NCBI GenBank assembly: GCA_014338405.1
Contig: JTDE01003012.1
Coordinates: forward strand, 2,027 to 66,026
Direction: 5' to 3'
Source of the DNA: Paragonimus skrjabini miyazakii
Lineage: Eukaryota > Platyhelminthes > Trematoda > Plagiorchiida > Troglotrematidae
Length of the DNA stretch: 64,000 bases
The translations under genes were made by a program, and so were the position numbers. Numbering within the stretch: position 1 is the first letter of the stretch; every line of letters begins with the position of its first letter. Of the stretch, positions 33,101-47,639 are shown piece after piece. The notes beneath the pieces were generated by a model that saw only the letters and a program-made list of their open reading frames with translations, searched no databases and was not told the DNA's origin.

Positions 33101-36100
33101 CCAACTCTCATAATACCGTCATGCAGTCAGCCCTCCATACCATGGGCTTTGACGTGGACTCTGTTTCTCACTCGTTTGTGATCATCACTTCATTGTGTCG
33201 TGCATTCCTCTTTTTACAGTCCGATTCGTCGTCTGGGACTGCCCTCCTACGCAGACGCTGATGTATGCCCACTGACCGTTCTAGGTTCCCTGAAAACCCA
33301 TGGAACCTTTGTGCGATAAACCTGGTGTTAACTGTTGCTAACTTATGACGGTTGTCTCATAATGAAACATTTCTCCGTCCTAGTACGTGAACCTTGACTG
33401 TGGTAGCACCCTTGTGCCCGGGATGGGTCTTGATTTTCATAAACGTTTTCCATTTTTGTCCTTTTTGTTATCGCATTACAAGTAACATCCATCTGATGGC
33501 TAGAATTATTGACGTTTGTTACTGTCGTGGAACGATCCGTCAGTTGTTCAGTGTTGTCAACCATGCAGCGCCCTACATTCAGCAGAGTTTGCTTTGAATT
33601 CTCTTCTTTCACATTTTTTGCTCAAATTTTGATGCCACTGTTTGTCCTTTATTAGGATGAAAATGTGTAAATTGTTCTTCAAAATAAACGACAAACAGCC
33701 AAGTGTGCAATTAACGTTTTTCGTCGGAAGTATGCACAATCACATACTTCAGTACTCACCAGAGAGTGTAAAGAAGTAACAGAACGTCCATTTTGCTTCA
33801 AATTGTCACCCATTATCAAGGTATCGATACGTAACAAAATGAAGTTTCGCTGACAATGACTGCCGAACTATATTGCACTTCATACTATTCAATAACGCAT
33901 GCAAAGGTTGAATTTTCAGCTCCGGAATAGGGATTACAAATTAACGGGTTGATGGAAACAAAAGTGGGTCGAACAACTAAATCATCAAACTGTACAATAA
34001 AGTGCAACCGCAAAAAGTACTATTTATGGTAGTCGTTGCAAGATTTCGTCACCTAGTGTAAGGCGTTTGACAGACTATTGTTTTGTGAGCCCTGTAGTAA
34101 AGAATACATTTGCATCACCTAATTGGTTTTTAAAGTTCAAGCCCGTAGATATCGGGAAATTTCGAGACGATGTCTGTAAATCGTCACACAACCATGATTG
34201 TTCTGGTAGGTGCTGTCTGAACACGGCTAATTACAAGTATGTCTTTATTCAAATGTGCAAGGAAAACTTACTTATCAAACCCATGTGACGGTTTAACATA
34301 GATGCCGTAAAGTTTTGGTCCGTTTGTTTTACGCTATACTCAGTCCTTTTCAATGTCCTATCCCGCTGGTAGCCCAGAATGCTACATCTAAAGATGGGTC
34401 ACTGTCAGTTATAAACGCTGTTGACGAGTAGTATATTCCTTTTATTAAAGTGTTATCTGAACCAAATAATTATGCAATTTCATCAGAATATTATAACGTT
34501 AGAACGACCAGAAGATGTCTACTGTTGAGACGTCCGTGTGTTACTTCAATTGTTTTTGATAGCTTTACTTTTGCAAAACCGACCTTTGCTCACCTAGTCT
34601 GTGAGCACAATGTTTGTCCAAAGTGGACTTAGCTGTTGTTTGAAAACGTGCTAGTCATAAGACCACGAAAAAGCAACCTGGTGTTCTACAATCACACAAT
34701 GTAATATCATACTTGGTACATTTCCGAAGAGAATCGCGAATACAATCTTAAACACGTGCACTCGAGTTCCAAACAAACTGATGTCTTCTGCACACAAACA
34801 TGTGTATTTTTGAAGTAGAATCGGAAACGCCCGATCCACGTGATTTGGTTTCCTCTATTGCAGCAGATGCTATTCACTCTGGTACGATGGAGATAAGTAC
34901 CAAAATTACGCTGTGTATTCAGCCGCGCTGTGGCACTCAGTAAAGTTGGTTACAGAGATTAGCGGGTTACGTACAGCCTTCATTAGCTAGTTGGACAATA
35001 AAATACATTGCATTCGACATACGCCATATGTAGCACGTCGTTGACGAAAATGTTTGATGACACGCATCTATAAGCTGTCTGCTTCAATAGTGATACCTGT
35101 GGATAGCAAAAAATGCAAGTTTGATTGACTGAATTTCATCGTCACGGGACCGACCTTGAACAAGCTGGTGAAGTTGGCGTTTTCCATAACGCCAGCGGCG
35201 CAAGTTTGCGTTTTTTGGTCAGCTGCCAGTCGCCCCGGATAAGCTTAAATTCTCCTATCCAACAAGTTGGCTAAATCACATGTATCGCGTAGTTGGCAAA
35301 TTTGTTGGAAAGTGTTTCCAATGCTTCAATTTTTGACCGGACTATTCCGTATGTAATTCCTTCTTGATTTTGCAAATCAGTTCAACATACTCACTCTCAC
35401 TTACTGGTCTCGAGGCCAGTGAGTAACCTGTTTCTTTGGCGTGCGTCACAAGAGGCAAACCTTTGCTCTTCCGGTTGATTTATCAAAGGGACCTGTGAAG
35501 CAGATTTGTACAACGATTCCCAAATATTCATTCACCTTTGAGAAGTTGATTTTTTCACTCATGGCAGTTTTGTTACTGATATTGACCATCACAGTTGAGA
35601 TACATAGCTGTCACTTTTTTACCTTTAATTGCCAACCCAATTGTGCCGCGGGACCTTCGATTTGGTATTGTTATGAATTCGGTGATCACTATTTATCTTC
35701 ATGCTGCTCAAAAACTGTTCAGATTCAAGATTACGCGACTTGTCGATTATGGAACTCGGGTTTCATTGTTGAACAGTTTCACCAAATTTTTCAAGGTCGC
35801 CGCGACGCTCAGGAAGCCTAAGGTATATGCTAGAGGAGAGGCAAGTCCCTTAGTTTAGTGACGTTGTTATTCGCTCTAGTTCTGATAGGCTTGTTTCCAA
35901 ACGATGATGCTATTAATAAGATTACTGTTAGTGAACAGTCGCTGTTTACTGTTGTTTAGCTGAAACATAAATATTTCTCAAGGGAACTGAAATTAGCGGA
36001 GCTTTAATGTAAGCTGGTGAATAAGTTTTAACAGCCGATAACATCTTGAAGAGTCAAAAGTTTGTCGTTCGATTTACGACCGGTGTAACGCCACAGAATT

Positions 36101-39100
36101 CGTTAAGCTTCTGTGTTAAGCAGCAGGTGGCGAACTGTCTGAACCAATTTTGTCTTGCCATCTGGAAGCCTAAAATTTCCCTCCAATGTTTTGTTCTTTA
36201 ATCGGCTTTTTCACCTCTGATATATTCCACTAATTTTCAGAAGCATAGGTTGATCCATTTTACGACGATCCGGCTAATTACTGCAAAGTCGCGGGGCAAT
36301 CTAAGTATTATATTGGAACTAACGTAATGGACTACAGTCAACAAATGTTCCGCCTTTCATATTATCACTATGTAAGAGCCTGCGAAGCAACCAAGGACCG
36401 TACAGTGTTAAAACCGTCACTGGTGTGCGTGAGAGCTAGATAATTATTAAAAGACTATTTGGACAGTGATATCATGTTGAAAAATCTCGGAACGATGGAC
36501 TACTTTGGGAGAGCTCGACATATTGTAAACACAGCTGATGGACTGTTGTGGCTGTATGTTCGCGCAATATTTCGTTGTAATATATCTTCCAAACACATGA
36601 ACCACAATGCTGATCTAAATACTTTGAATATGTTGAAACAGATTGTGAAAGGGTTATCCACCAACTTACAATTTTAATCAGATAATAAAGTGGACCAAAT
36701 CAGCTCACGAGGGCGCGAGTCAACGTTTTCCGTTCTCATCTAGTTTCTTACGCGGTGTGCGGGGCTGCTCGTGGTAGGATTGGGCAAATTACTGACGGCA
36801 ATTTTGATGGGTGTAATATCATGTCCGTAATTAATTAAGGAGAAAGTCTCAGAAGAGAAACCAGTAGAAACTCTCAATTTCGCTATTGCAATCGTGTCTT
36901 GTGAACTGCGGTTCTTGCGGACTTACACACCCCACCGAAGGATACCCTGAAGTCATGAAATTTGATGTGTTCATCCCGGACGTTTGTTGACTCTGAGCTG
37001 TTTAGTCTGCTCACAACGTCTATTTGTATGCTGGATCTCGAATAGTTGCATCTATTAAATTGTCAGCCCACTGAGCAAACGATTCTGATCTAGAAAAATC
37101 GGTCGTACAGGAAATTTGAACATTAGTAAGGTAATAAAATATAGAAAATACTGGGGAACCGAAAGAAAGAAAGAACAGTAAATCTTGATGTCGAATCTAC
37201 CATATCTACAAAGTCTGAGAACATTCGCTCACGCTAACATGGTCACTTATTAGCGGGACGATAAGGCGCCAATGAAACTAAGGGCACAGATAAGCGCGGG
37301 ATCCACAGTAGGAAGTAAGGAAGGATTAGCTGTGTGGAAACGATGTTCAACAAGTAAACGGCTCAGTAATATGCCGAAATTGACGTTTGTCAGAAGAGCA
37401 ATTTGTTGTGCGCAATTCCATTGTGAGAAGGATTATTAACAAAGGGGAAATAAATGGAGGCACAGAGCGCGGTCACCAACTGTCATGCACACATACTTGG
37501 TGACCATAGACGCGACTGTTGTCAAACACCCGATATAGGCAGTTACTTCAACAATATACTTAGTAGATGGTTTAGAACACAACGATTGGTCATCTGTTTT
37601 ATGTGCCCCATTGGGTGAAACTGCTACAGACTGTCTAGTGGAAATCTCGTATAGTGAAGACAGTTATCGAAGTCGGCCTCATCACTTTCCGCGTGACTAC
37701 AGTGGCCGAACGACACAAGAACACCCTCGGTAGCAGTGGAATCTGTACTACGACGAGCTGGTTCCGGTGTGTGGAACATCCCACAGATATTGCCAGAACT
37801 TACGCTTTTTTATAGTGGTTCGGACACCACATAGTAGCAACTAATTATAGTAATTATACTCCTCAATTTGTTTGTGTGAAACACACTCGGGTGGGCGCGA
37901 TCAGTGCATAAAATTTCGTGTGAAACATATAAGTAGTAATAATACAGTGTAACAAATGTGAAAGTCCACTAGCAAAAATGACGAAATAAGAAAGAAAGAA
38001 ATTTTAATTTACAAAATTTGGGCGTACGTTCAGCTAAAAAAATGAACAGTTTACATGTTCTATAGGATTTGATTAAAAAGATGCGATGTTACATCAATAT
38101 ACTGTTCACAAGATATCTTCTGAATTTCATGCAAAAATGGCAAGAGTTGAAGTTTGTCATTATCTAACCTAAACGGCTTCAGAAATAGGTTGCAATAAAT
38201 CTGCTGAGAAGAGAGAGGGCAAGCCTCTTTGCTATCTGGCAGACAAGCGGACGGATCCCCCCGGGGGAGGGGGGACAACGTTAATGGATTGACAACACCC
38301 GGACGTTAAAAGTCTCGCGAATCGTTCCATGATACCGGGATTTTGAGAGTTCAAACGTTGGGGAAACCAAAATGAAGCGTTTGTCTATCTTATAAATGCA
38401 AAACTGTAAATTAATCTTGTGGAGTATGAAGAATAATGCAATATAGAACATTTTGTCAAAGACGTTTTCGCGATATCATTAGTTTTGTATTGGCCGATAA
38501 AATATGTCATATTATGACATATATGTAGCATATTATAGCGCAACATGTGGTTGACTAACGACTTTTTCTAGAATAGGATTATCACCTAAGTTCGATACCA
38601 ACTCATTCTATACAACCGATATATGAGTTTTGATTGATATATTTTATAACATACAAAAAAGATCTGATTCCTTGGGACAGTTTAAGACGGGTGGGAAACA
38701 TAAGGTAACGTGAGATTTCAATACCATCTTATGAAGTATACAGAAGGGATATTTTGTTTTTCCGGACGTTTGAAATGCACATAGCTTCTGCAGGATGAGC
38801 GTTAATCATCTGAAGGTAGTCATCACTATTTATCACGGGAAACGGTACCAAAATGATTGGACTCTTACGAGCGAACATACTGCAAAATATTTCTGGTCCA
38901 CATGTTCATATATTTGCATACATATATTTACACTTATAAATGTATATAAACACACGTGTATGGGTAAGTGTACATATAGACTGTAAACCCGCTTTCCTAT
39001 GTCAGCGTAAGTTTTAAATATAACTCAATACAACATCAACCCTGTTGGAGGTAGTAAGCTTTGAAACCTTGACCAATACCTCCAGCGGTGTAAATGATAG

Positions 39101-39761
39101 TATGGGCTAACTTGAGAAGGAGGTGACGTAGCGTCACGCAGTACTGACCGTTTTAATTCAGTTGTTCGTTTTCATATATGTCGTCCCCGGACAAGCAAAG
39201 TTTGAAAATGGACATGATTTTCGGTAAGATCAAAAAGGTTTCTAAGCCCTGTTTACTTTAATGGACATTCATATCTGCTCCAATTGCACACGGGAGTTTA
39301 TTAAAATTGTACAAATACCTCACTATCAAAGGAGTTAAAACGTATCTTCACTCGAACTTTGAGAGCCCGCAACGTAAACCCTTTGTTTCTGATAATGCAT
39401 TTTAAATCTATACTGCAGGCGAATTGCAAGATTAACGGTGAACCTATTACCGAACATTAAATTATATAAAAGCGTAAGCTTCAGCCTGAGTCGCCGTAGC
39501 CGAACAGGATCAATGCCATACTGTTGGCAGCGTTCACTACATCTTAGCAAAGATGAATAGCCAAATAAACTTCTCGTGAAAGCGCGCTGAAAAATTGCAA
39601 GAACTAGTCTATTACTGTTGTGCTTATGGATTTATATGAATGTGCAGTGAAAAAATTGAAATCGTACGTATAATTCATAAAGAGAGAAAGATGTAGCCCG
39701 TTATGTACTTTGGTTTGACATCTTGAAAATATGTATGTTCGGAAGAGTTAAATGTATTTTA
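33101..39761. other. Long stretch without recognised features
   Basis: AT-rich, with scattered open frames under 130 codons (for example 35441-35821) that I could not tie to any family. It has short AT-rich tracts near 38480-38640 and a small hairpin-forming inverted sequence near 39120-39140. No gene or element is claimed. Confidence 0.4.
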
Positions 39762-40890
39762 CTAATTTGTTCCCAGGTCGTGCGTCGTTACGTACACTAT
39801 TATAAAGCTTTGTGATGTATGATAACCATGCTGAACTATTTTGTAGTTATTAGATGAAAATCTCACCAGCCAAGTTTGGTACGAAGACTTCAATTGTATA
39901 AAGCTTTGAATATTTTCTAAGCAAGAATGGACATTGCTAGGTGGAAAAGTGCTCTCATTTTTAATATCGTCAGTAAATAGAATTAGTTTACCGCGTTTGA
40001 TAGCTTTACATATGTCATTCGTATACATAAGAAAGAGTACAGGTCGAAGGACGCTTACTTGAATCATCCCATACTGGTGATTAGTCGAGGCATTGAGCTT
40101 GTCTCTTAGTTTCATTGTTTGTGTGCGACTATCAAGGCAGAGAGCAAACCAGCTAAGCAGTGGAACACGTATACCATAGGATACTGTACTGATCAAAAGA
40201 CGCTTGTGAGGCACATGATCAAAAGTCTTTTGCATATCTAACAGTGTGTTAATAACTATATTGCAAAAATCAGCGAATTTTGTAATATGGTTAAAAAATT
40301 CTAACTGACACGTCATACAAGAGCGTTTGTTGAGGAACCCATGCTCGACATAGATTATAATATCCTGTGAAAATGAAAGCCCAACCATCTTTTGAAGCAC
40401 TCAAGGACAAATTGAAGTATAGCTGAGGCGGTGGTAGTTTTCAATGTCCTATCCCAGGCTACATTTATAACGGGCTTAATTATGGGGTTTTCCCAGTGGG
40501 GATGAGGGAAATGTACATTACCGGTAGTGCGTTAAGGTCATGCAAAAGATAAATATCTTCCCCCCCCCCAGGACCACGACCAGGGTGATAAAAAGGTTTG
40601 ATAATGGCTAAATGCCAGTGTATGCCCAAAGCATTAATGGGAACATGACTTAGGAACGCATTTGTGGTTGCATTAAGAGGGGGGGTTAACAAGTTTCCTT
40701 CAGTGTTAAATCAGTTAAATCAGTGTTAAAATCCTCACAGATTGTACCGAAAAGAGTCTTGTCTTTTAGAGTTGTCATTGAGATGTTAGGGTCCCTTCTG
40801 TTGTTCTTGCCTCTTACCGATTGATTCAATTTCATGCAGTCTTGTATGACATTGGGCTTATCTTCTTCATCACTCAGGCGGAGCAATTAT
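39762..40890 (-). mobile_element. LINE reverse transcriptase relic (CR1/jockey-like)
   Basis: Minus strand from about 40886: KLNQSVRGKNNRRDPNISMT (linker before the RT), then IHWHLAIIKPFYHPGR and LPVMYISLIPT (fingers). At 40400-39762 come EHGFLNKRSCMTCQLEFFNH, DMQKTFDHVPHKRLL, QVSVLRPVLFLMYTNDICK and LILFTDDIKN, the catalytic box read FTDD. Several frame changes; no endonuclease or 3' end seen. Confidence 0.75.
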
Positions 40891-43356
40891 CATTTTGCAC
40901 CCTGTATTACTAAACGTATGACGTATTTACATGATAAGAGAGAAGTAGTTTTTCGGTGCTGTGATTTAAGACTATTTGACTCGTTTTGCTCATTTGGAGC
41001 GAGAATTCTGAATTTGTCGTACACATCACGCTGTTTTGATTATTGTGAGACCAAGATATCCTTGTAAAATCTGAAATTTTGCTGCACTGAGGTCACAGGT
41101 CAGAAACTATGTATTTCACCTCAAAGATCTAAGCAAAGTGGAGAACATATTCCAGTCCACAGTTTAGCTCAGTGATGCATGATGGTCGACTTTTTACGTG
41201 TTGATGTTAGGCATGAGGCTGACTAAGTTATAATCACTCCTTAGAAATTGTTTAACAACCGACACAGTAATATAGGAGGTACCCGTCGTCGAAACGAGAT
41301 ATATAATGTCTTTTAGTCTGGTAGGTACTAGAACATTCTGGCACCATCCATTTATTTGGGTACGTGCGAGAAAATCAGCTTGAATTGCGGGAGCTGTGAA
41401 AGAAGTCTACGATAAATCAGGTAGGTCACAATTTCCGTCCGTTTGTTTGTACTGTGAAGGTAATGTGGATACTTAATTGAGTCCGGTAATAAGGTTAATC
41501 ATGTCGTTATGAGTGGCGTCACGTGGTCTTTATACGCATCTTAAGAGTAGCTCACTTTATAATATTTTGTGGTATTTGTTTCATTCTTTAGTCGGTAATC
41601 TATTCATGTTTTCCACTTCGACTGTTATATGCTAATTGTTAGACGAATAAAGCCTATAATACGGCTTCCTACCCTTCTGCTTCTGCCAGGAGATCGTCGG
41701 TTTACGCCGTTGAATCCGATTGTTCAGGGCAGCTCACAAGAGTTAACAAACACCAATAGTCACACGGGGTCATCAACCATATCAAGACAACGCTCATCAA
41801 ATATGGCTGCGGAATATTGTTCTTCTAAGCAAATTTTACATCCAGTGCTGCGGATTTTCCAGATCACGTGATGACCTACAACGTCACGTTGCCTGTCTGG
41901 GGTCTCATAGTGATTAAGATAATATGAGGATTATATGAAGAAATAGGAGGCCTAAAGCTGTGCACCCTATGAACTAATCAACCTGTATTCAAAAGCAACA
42001 AACTGAGTGAGTTTCTTCTATGAGACTTCATCTTAAGGTCATTAATAAATTTTAAAGCGGGAGGTTATCTTCATTCAGAGACTCCAGTATGGTATGATGA
42101 ACTTATATTAGGTTCATTATTAACCGCTTGATAATCACTTGCGTCTGACACCATGATAGGATATGTTTGAAAGGTGTCAACCGAGTAAAGTGAGATGGTG
42201 TAACTATAACAGGTGAACCTGGTAAGGAGGGTCGAATAGTGTACGATTCACTAAAAAAGGGTGAAAATGAAGCGAATTCCTCATGTCCACAAAAAGTGTC
42301 AGTGTAATAGTCACGGGTTGTGTTTAGATGGACATGCATATTGAAAGGGGCGTAGAGGCTAGCGCCAGCAGCACTGAATATCAAAATGAGGCTCTGAATA
42401 AGCTTCGAAATAAATGGTTCATCAAGCGGATAGTTATTACGCTTAAACGTGGGCTTAAAACGTGACGTAGTCAGTAGATGCGTTTTCTTATTTAGTTACT
42501 GCGGTCTTGAATTTTCGTGCTTGATTATACGAAATTATACTGAGTATCATACGCATTTTGCCAGTGACGTACACTTAGGCGACACATAGGATAGTGCCTT
42601 GAAGGGGGCTTATTTGTATCAATTCCCAACCGGTAATAAGTTTCGGGGCTTCTCTGAGACACGGTTAAATAAGATGTACCAGTGTATATTTTGCAAGTAG
42701 AAGAACGGTGTGTTACTTCACATGGTCCGATTTCCATTCGGATAAGGTGAAAGTTTGATGTAACTTCTGGTTCAGTATGAGTATAGTCCTTTCCATCTTC
42801 ATGTTTGCTTGTTAAATTCTTGATCAAGGAAGTCCACACTGTTAGACACGATACCGGATTTGTCTAAATTCACCACTAGATCAATTGGGTAAACGAATTT
42901 GCTTTCACTGCACGCGCACTAATTCGTTTGCCCGAATACGCATTTACGATACGTGAAATGCAAAAAGGTCGTTGAGAATAGAGGCCAAAAGGGCATCCAC
43001 ATGCGAGTTAGCTAAGTTGGTTAAGGATGGGCCGTGAACGAGCGAGTTAAGTGGGGAAGTGTATGTGGTTCTTATTCGCGCCACATTCACATGGCATGCA
43101 GCCAAACAGTCGGACAGTGAGCATCACGCGAAATATCTCAACAATTGAGACGGATATGGAACTGAGTTTTGGAACATTTTAATACATGATTCCGCATACA
43201 GACCAGTGAAATCTCCAGGTCGCTACATAGTTTCTTTCCTATAAGAGTACTGTGGCAACAACCCTTCGGTCCTGATAGGGACAACTAGAGCTCACCACCC
43301 TTAACCTGAATTGATTCATGGCATACCAGCCTATATTCAATCAACGTACGTATACT
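40891..43356. other. Stretch without recognised features
   Basis: AT-rich, only short open frames. A motif (GTTTGCCCGAATACG, near 42925) recurs inverted near 59690. Nothing else seen. Confidence 0.35.
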
Positions 43357-44051
43357 AAGAAAATTCTCAAATGCCACAGGTGAGTAACACCAATACCTAC
43401 GCTTCCTAGCAGGCTCTCATTCGAGTATCATCTCCTAAAAAGGCAAAACCGAACGCAAAAGATAATTGAATGTTCGGAATGGGCGTCCACGGAACTTTCG
43501 CGAGTGACATCGAGTAGGAAATCGGAGATAATCACGATTAGTGGTGTTGTACGCGTCATGCCGGCGTCAGGAATAACATGCAAAAGTTGATGAAACGGAA
43601 TCGACTGAGTATCATTACAAAAACAAATGACGTACTCAACCGAATTACGTAATAATGATGAACGTCCGAATAAGATAGTTTAACGCACCCATATTTTTGT
43701 TGTGTTAAATACTCCGCTGCGATTGCGTTGGTGTATACGTCTCTATCATTCTACGATATGCTTTGGTCAGTGCACTTCCCACTCAGAGTGGGTGGCGGTC
43801 GATAATGAGGGCGTAGACGTCAGAAGTTCCGGAGCAGGCTCATCCGCACTGCTGATGTGAGCGTCGTCAACTATGGGACGGGCGGCCGATGAGAACGAAT
43901 TCGATTGGCAACGCATATCAAGGAAGTCATAGTAAACGAGCTTGAAAAGGTCGATGGAGACGGTTCCAAGTTTGCTTTAAAAATCTACAATATACACGCT
44001 GCCCTTTCTTTGAAGCAGCTCGAAACGTCTATAATAAGGACGTTCAAAAGA
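43357..44051 (-). repeat. Inverted repeat arm 1 (gypsy pol end plus LTR-like sequence)
   Basis: 695 bp, the reverse complement of 48194-48888 with no indel. The match is near perfect except four mismatches in the outermost 41 bp. On the minus strand it carries the end of a gypsy pol (FELLQRKG, TVSIDLFK) with one stop that both arms share, then non-coding sequence. Confidence 0.9.
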
Positions 44052-44117
44052 TAGTCGCTGCCCATTCACAAATGCGAAGACGTGTGTACATTGATGGCGG
44101 CGTGCAGAACGAAAAGC

Positions 44118-45024
44118 TTATGGGTTTGTTGACCGGTGTCTGTCAGAGGAAAACGACGCATATGGGCAGCAAGCTGTTTGGCGAGGGAGGCGTCGTACCC
44201 AAAGTGGTCTGTGACATAGTGACTGACCGTGAAGAAGTTCGGGGCTGGAAACCTGAAGACTGACTTCGAGGGCCGCGCTGATACCGAGCAGCACCACTGA
44301 CAGGGCTCCTGCCCAGCAGATAATGTCGACCGCACTAGGCGTTGCTTCCAGTTGCTGATCGAAGCGTTCAACCATTTCATTCACAGCTGGATGGTGAGTC
44401 GCAGTTTGGAAGCGGTGACATCGTAAGTTGAGTGATTCTGCGAAGCAACCACTTTCAAATTGAAAACCTCCGTCGGTTGTTACCATTGCGAGGCAACCAT
44501 GTGATGCAACCCAGTTTTCGACGACGGCAAGCGAGATGGTTTCGGTGGTAACGTTGGGTATTGGGGTAGTTTTGGGCCTTTCAGTGAAGCAATGGACCAT
44601 TGTGAGGAGATAGGGCATGCCTTCAGACCATGGCAAACGATCGACCATGTAAGTTTTCATGTGCGACAGACGAGAAGAAGTGATAGGATATCAGCTTATT
44701 GTGGCCGATACGTGTCGATAAACTTTTGCCTGTTGACAAGCTAAGCAAACGCGCATCCAGTTCCTGACAGTCTTTTGCATACCGGACAAATGTATCTACT
44801 GGAAATAGACTTAGTCGTACCCAGAATGCCGAGATGGACGATATTGTATAGTTTGTAGAACACACGTCGTCCAAGAAGAATGGAAAACGCTGAACGCGGA
44901 TGTCCAGTGGAAGTGACACGAAGAAGCGGACCTGCAGGTGCTGGCAAGGCTGATCCCTCAGACGTAGAGCTGACTGTTGGCAAGACGCGCGGAAATCCAT
45001 TTCCCAGCGTTGTGCGCTGACCAC
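44118..45024 (-). pseudogene. Third gypsy element: integrase
   Basis: Frame 44118-44660 holds TTDGGFQF and NEMVERFDQQLEATP. 44623-45024 holds the degraded zinc-binding region (about VCKRLSG in the alternative frame). At least one frameshift near 44640. Confidence 0.75.
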
Positions 45025-46909
45025 GGCGTTTAAGTCAATTGAATCCTGATCGACTGGTGCTGATACTCACAACGAGGCATCTGCCACAACGTTATCGCTG
45101 CCAGAAACGTGACGCGTATTTAACGTAAATTGAGATACGAAGTTCAAGTGTCAGACTTCGCGGGGCGAATGTCTATCGGACCTACTGCGTGAGGCGAAGC
45201 TAACGGCATATGTTCGGTGAAAATCACAAGTTGATTTCTTTTGAGTACATGTCGGAATTGATTAACGGTCGATCAGATTGCCAACAACTCACAACGGGGC
45301 ATACCATGCTTTGTTCTAGCCGAAAGTAAACGTCTAGAAAGTAATGCGAGCGGCTTCCAGAGACCATCGACGTACATTTGAAGTAGGGCGCTGATTGCGG
45401 TGTCTTACGCGTCAACAGATATATTTATTTTGGCGGCTGAGATGAAGTGGTGTTACATTGCGACAGTGTCCAGTGACTTCTTGATAGGATCGGATGATTC
45501 GATAGCTGTCGCGGATAACCCAACATTCCCGTTCACATAACCACGAAGTCAATCAGTTAAAGGTTGTATAAGCCTATCTGATTTTGGAATGAACCGTCTG
45601 TAATAATTGGCCATGCCATTGAAACGACGGACAGCAGCTAGAGTTGTAGGGCGGAAAAAATCGCGGATTACTTCTACCTTGCGTTGGACCTGCATATGTT
45701 TATTACAATCAAGATTGTTGTACCCCAGGGGATGAATGAACCATATCAGCGGTCTTCCGCAGTGAAATAACTAGCACGGTAGAACGAGACCGTGAACACC
45801 AACTGTTGACACAAGCTTACCTTTGTAACCGATGCGTGGGAACAAGTATCGGGACAAGGAAAACGACGATCGGCTACACCTATACCGTTCGTGTCAACCT
45901 TACGTTTCACGAGCTAGGCACCATAGAACTTCTCCAACGGAAATTAAATTAATATTTGGTACCACAGGAAAACGAATTAGCAAACAAGAAAGTATTTCAC
46001 GACAAAATGATTTGTTTTATACATTACAATAGCAAATTTATTCAACCTGAGTGAAGAAGGGATAAAACGCATTCAAACGGACAGTGAACGGCAAGCAATC
46101 GTGTATATTTTGAGGAACCAGGCGTCATAAGCGTGCAACATTTGGTCATTTGTCGTTCTAGTCAACATCGGTCATGATAGCAACCACTGTTTTTCAAGTT
46201 CCCTTGAAAGTAATCAGGATAGACCATAGCAAACAAAACGCAGCTGTGTAGACCTCCAGATGTAAGTGGAATTAAACCAATCCATCACTGTCTCTTACTT
46301 CAAAAAATTTGAACAAAACATAAGGAATAGGTGTTCGGTTTTTTGAAAACTGGTCAATTTTGCCACGCTTCCGTTTTGTAACTTCCCAGAATGAACGATG
46401 GAGGCAAAACTGTGTTCAAAGATTCACTCAAGTAGCATTTAACATGGAACTCCACGCGCCAAAACAAGAATCCCACGTTGTTTTAACGCTTTTTCCGTCT
46501 AGTCGAGGGTACCCATCCGCAGAACTGTCGAGTCTGCGTGGTCCTAGTGTAGTGGAGTTGAGCGATCGTAACATACTACTCATACAACTGCTATTCAGTA
46601 GTAGGATCGGAGCATATATTTTGACATGCTACAAGCCGCAGGAAAAGTGCAGGAAGGAAAATCAGAGTGCAGTATCACCTATGGGAGTCCCTGCTACTTA
46701 ATGAAACTGAGCATTGACGTCTGCGGCAGCCGAGACGGTCTGAGGCTGAATACCGCGTGCAAATGAGTGGTTTTGTTTCAGGTTTTGTTTCAATGCTTAA
46801 CCCCTGTATTGCTTGTTCGAATAAATAACCCTTGCGCCATCCGCGTTCTCGGATCACAACACTAGTACTCATCTCCTGAAGTAACTCCCGTCATTCGACG
46901 ATATTTAAT

Positions 46910-47096
46910 ATGGACGGTGATAGGCTGGCCCCGAAATTGCAGAATTTTATAATTAAGTCTACGGACCCTGAACGTGCTTCATTGGTACTCACCGAGTTGC
47001 TCGACATGCCCCTTGAAAAGCCGAACGTCTGCGAAAGCCCAGTGCAAAAAACATCACTTAGGTCACTGTCTTGTTTGTCGAGTACCATTGATAATG
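46910..47096 (+). CDS. Possible first coding exon, unknown product
   Basis: ATG at 46910, 62 codons open, ending before GGTAATGAC (donor GTAATG at 47097). It reads MDGDRLAPKLQNFIIKSTDP then an acidic helical-looking part (ERASLVLTELLDMPLEKP). The composition is protein-like, but no downstream exon was identified, so it may be chance. Confidence 0.25.
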
Positions 47097-47639
47097 GTAA
47101 TGACTAACCGTTTCGCTGTTTTGAGCACTTCATCTTGCAGCAGACGGGTAGGTTCTTTGCCGCGTGATGTATAATGCTGAGTAAGACAAAACTTCGTACT
47201 TTTGCTCTTACATGTGAACGTGGCGTCGGTAACGTCACTCAAATTTTCATCTGCTTCAAGATAGCATTTGTTCAACGATGCGTTGTGATTTATTTGTTAT
47301 TCACGTATTCGTTCATTCGCGGATGTGTTCAAGACAGGCTCACGGTCAATCAACCCACTTAGCCCCAAATCTCTGTATAGTTATGTTTGTTACAATTCCT
47401 AAATGAACACTGTGTTGTTTTTACACAACTGCATAAATAATTGCATTGTACATAATACGGATTACATTACTATCTCGTTGACTCACTTACTGTGGTGCTG
47501 ATACTGCTCAGAAACTAGCTTCGCGTTTGAGTCAAGTACAATTCCGTTCACTACTGCGTGTTTCTTACTACAATCGTGTAGCTATTTTATACGTGTATCA
47601 TTGACTACTTTTGCGTGTCTATTGTCATTTATACGCTTT

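Larger units (their letters stand above)
43357..45770 (-). mobile_element. Third gypsy element (CsRn1-like), 5'-truncated
   Basis: Minus strand, from about 45720: QVQRKVEVIRDF and GMANYYRRFIPKSDRLIQPL (end of RT). RNase H follows with stops (AISALLQMYVDGLWKPLALL, FRHVLKRNQ). The integrase zinc region and core are at 44066-45024 (PYLLTMVHCFTERPKTTPI, MVTTDGGFQFESG, MVERFDQQLEATP), and the pol C-terminus lies in the repeat arm. The second Asp and the Glu of the integrase remain; the region of the first Asp is altered. No 5' LTR, gag or protease was found. Confidence 0.8.

Noticed and set aside
35441..35858. Overlapping plus-strand frames of 126 and 87 codons
   Set aside because: I suspected a retroelement remnant, but no motif of any known domain could be seen.
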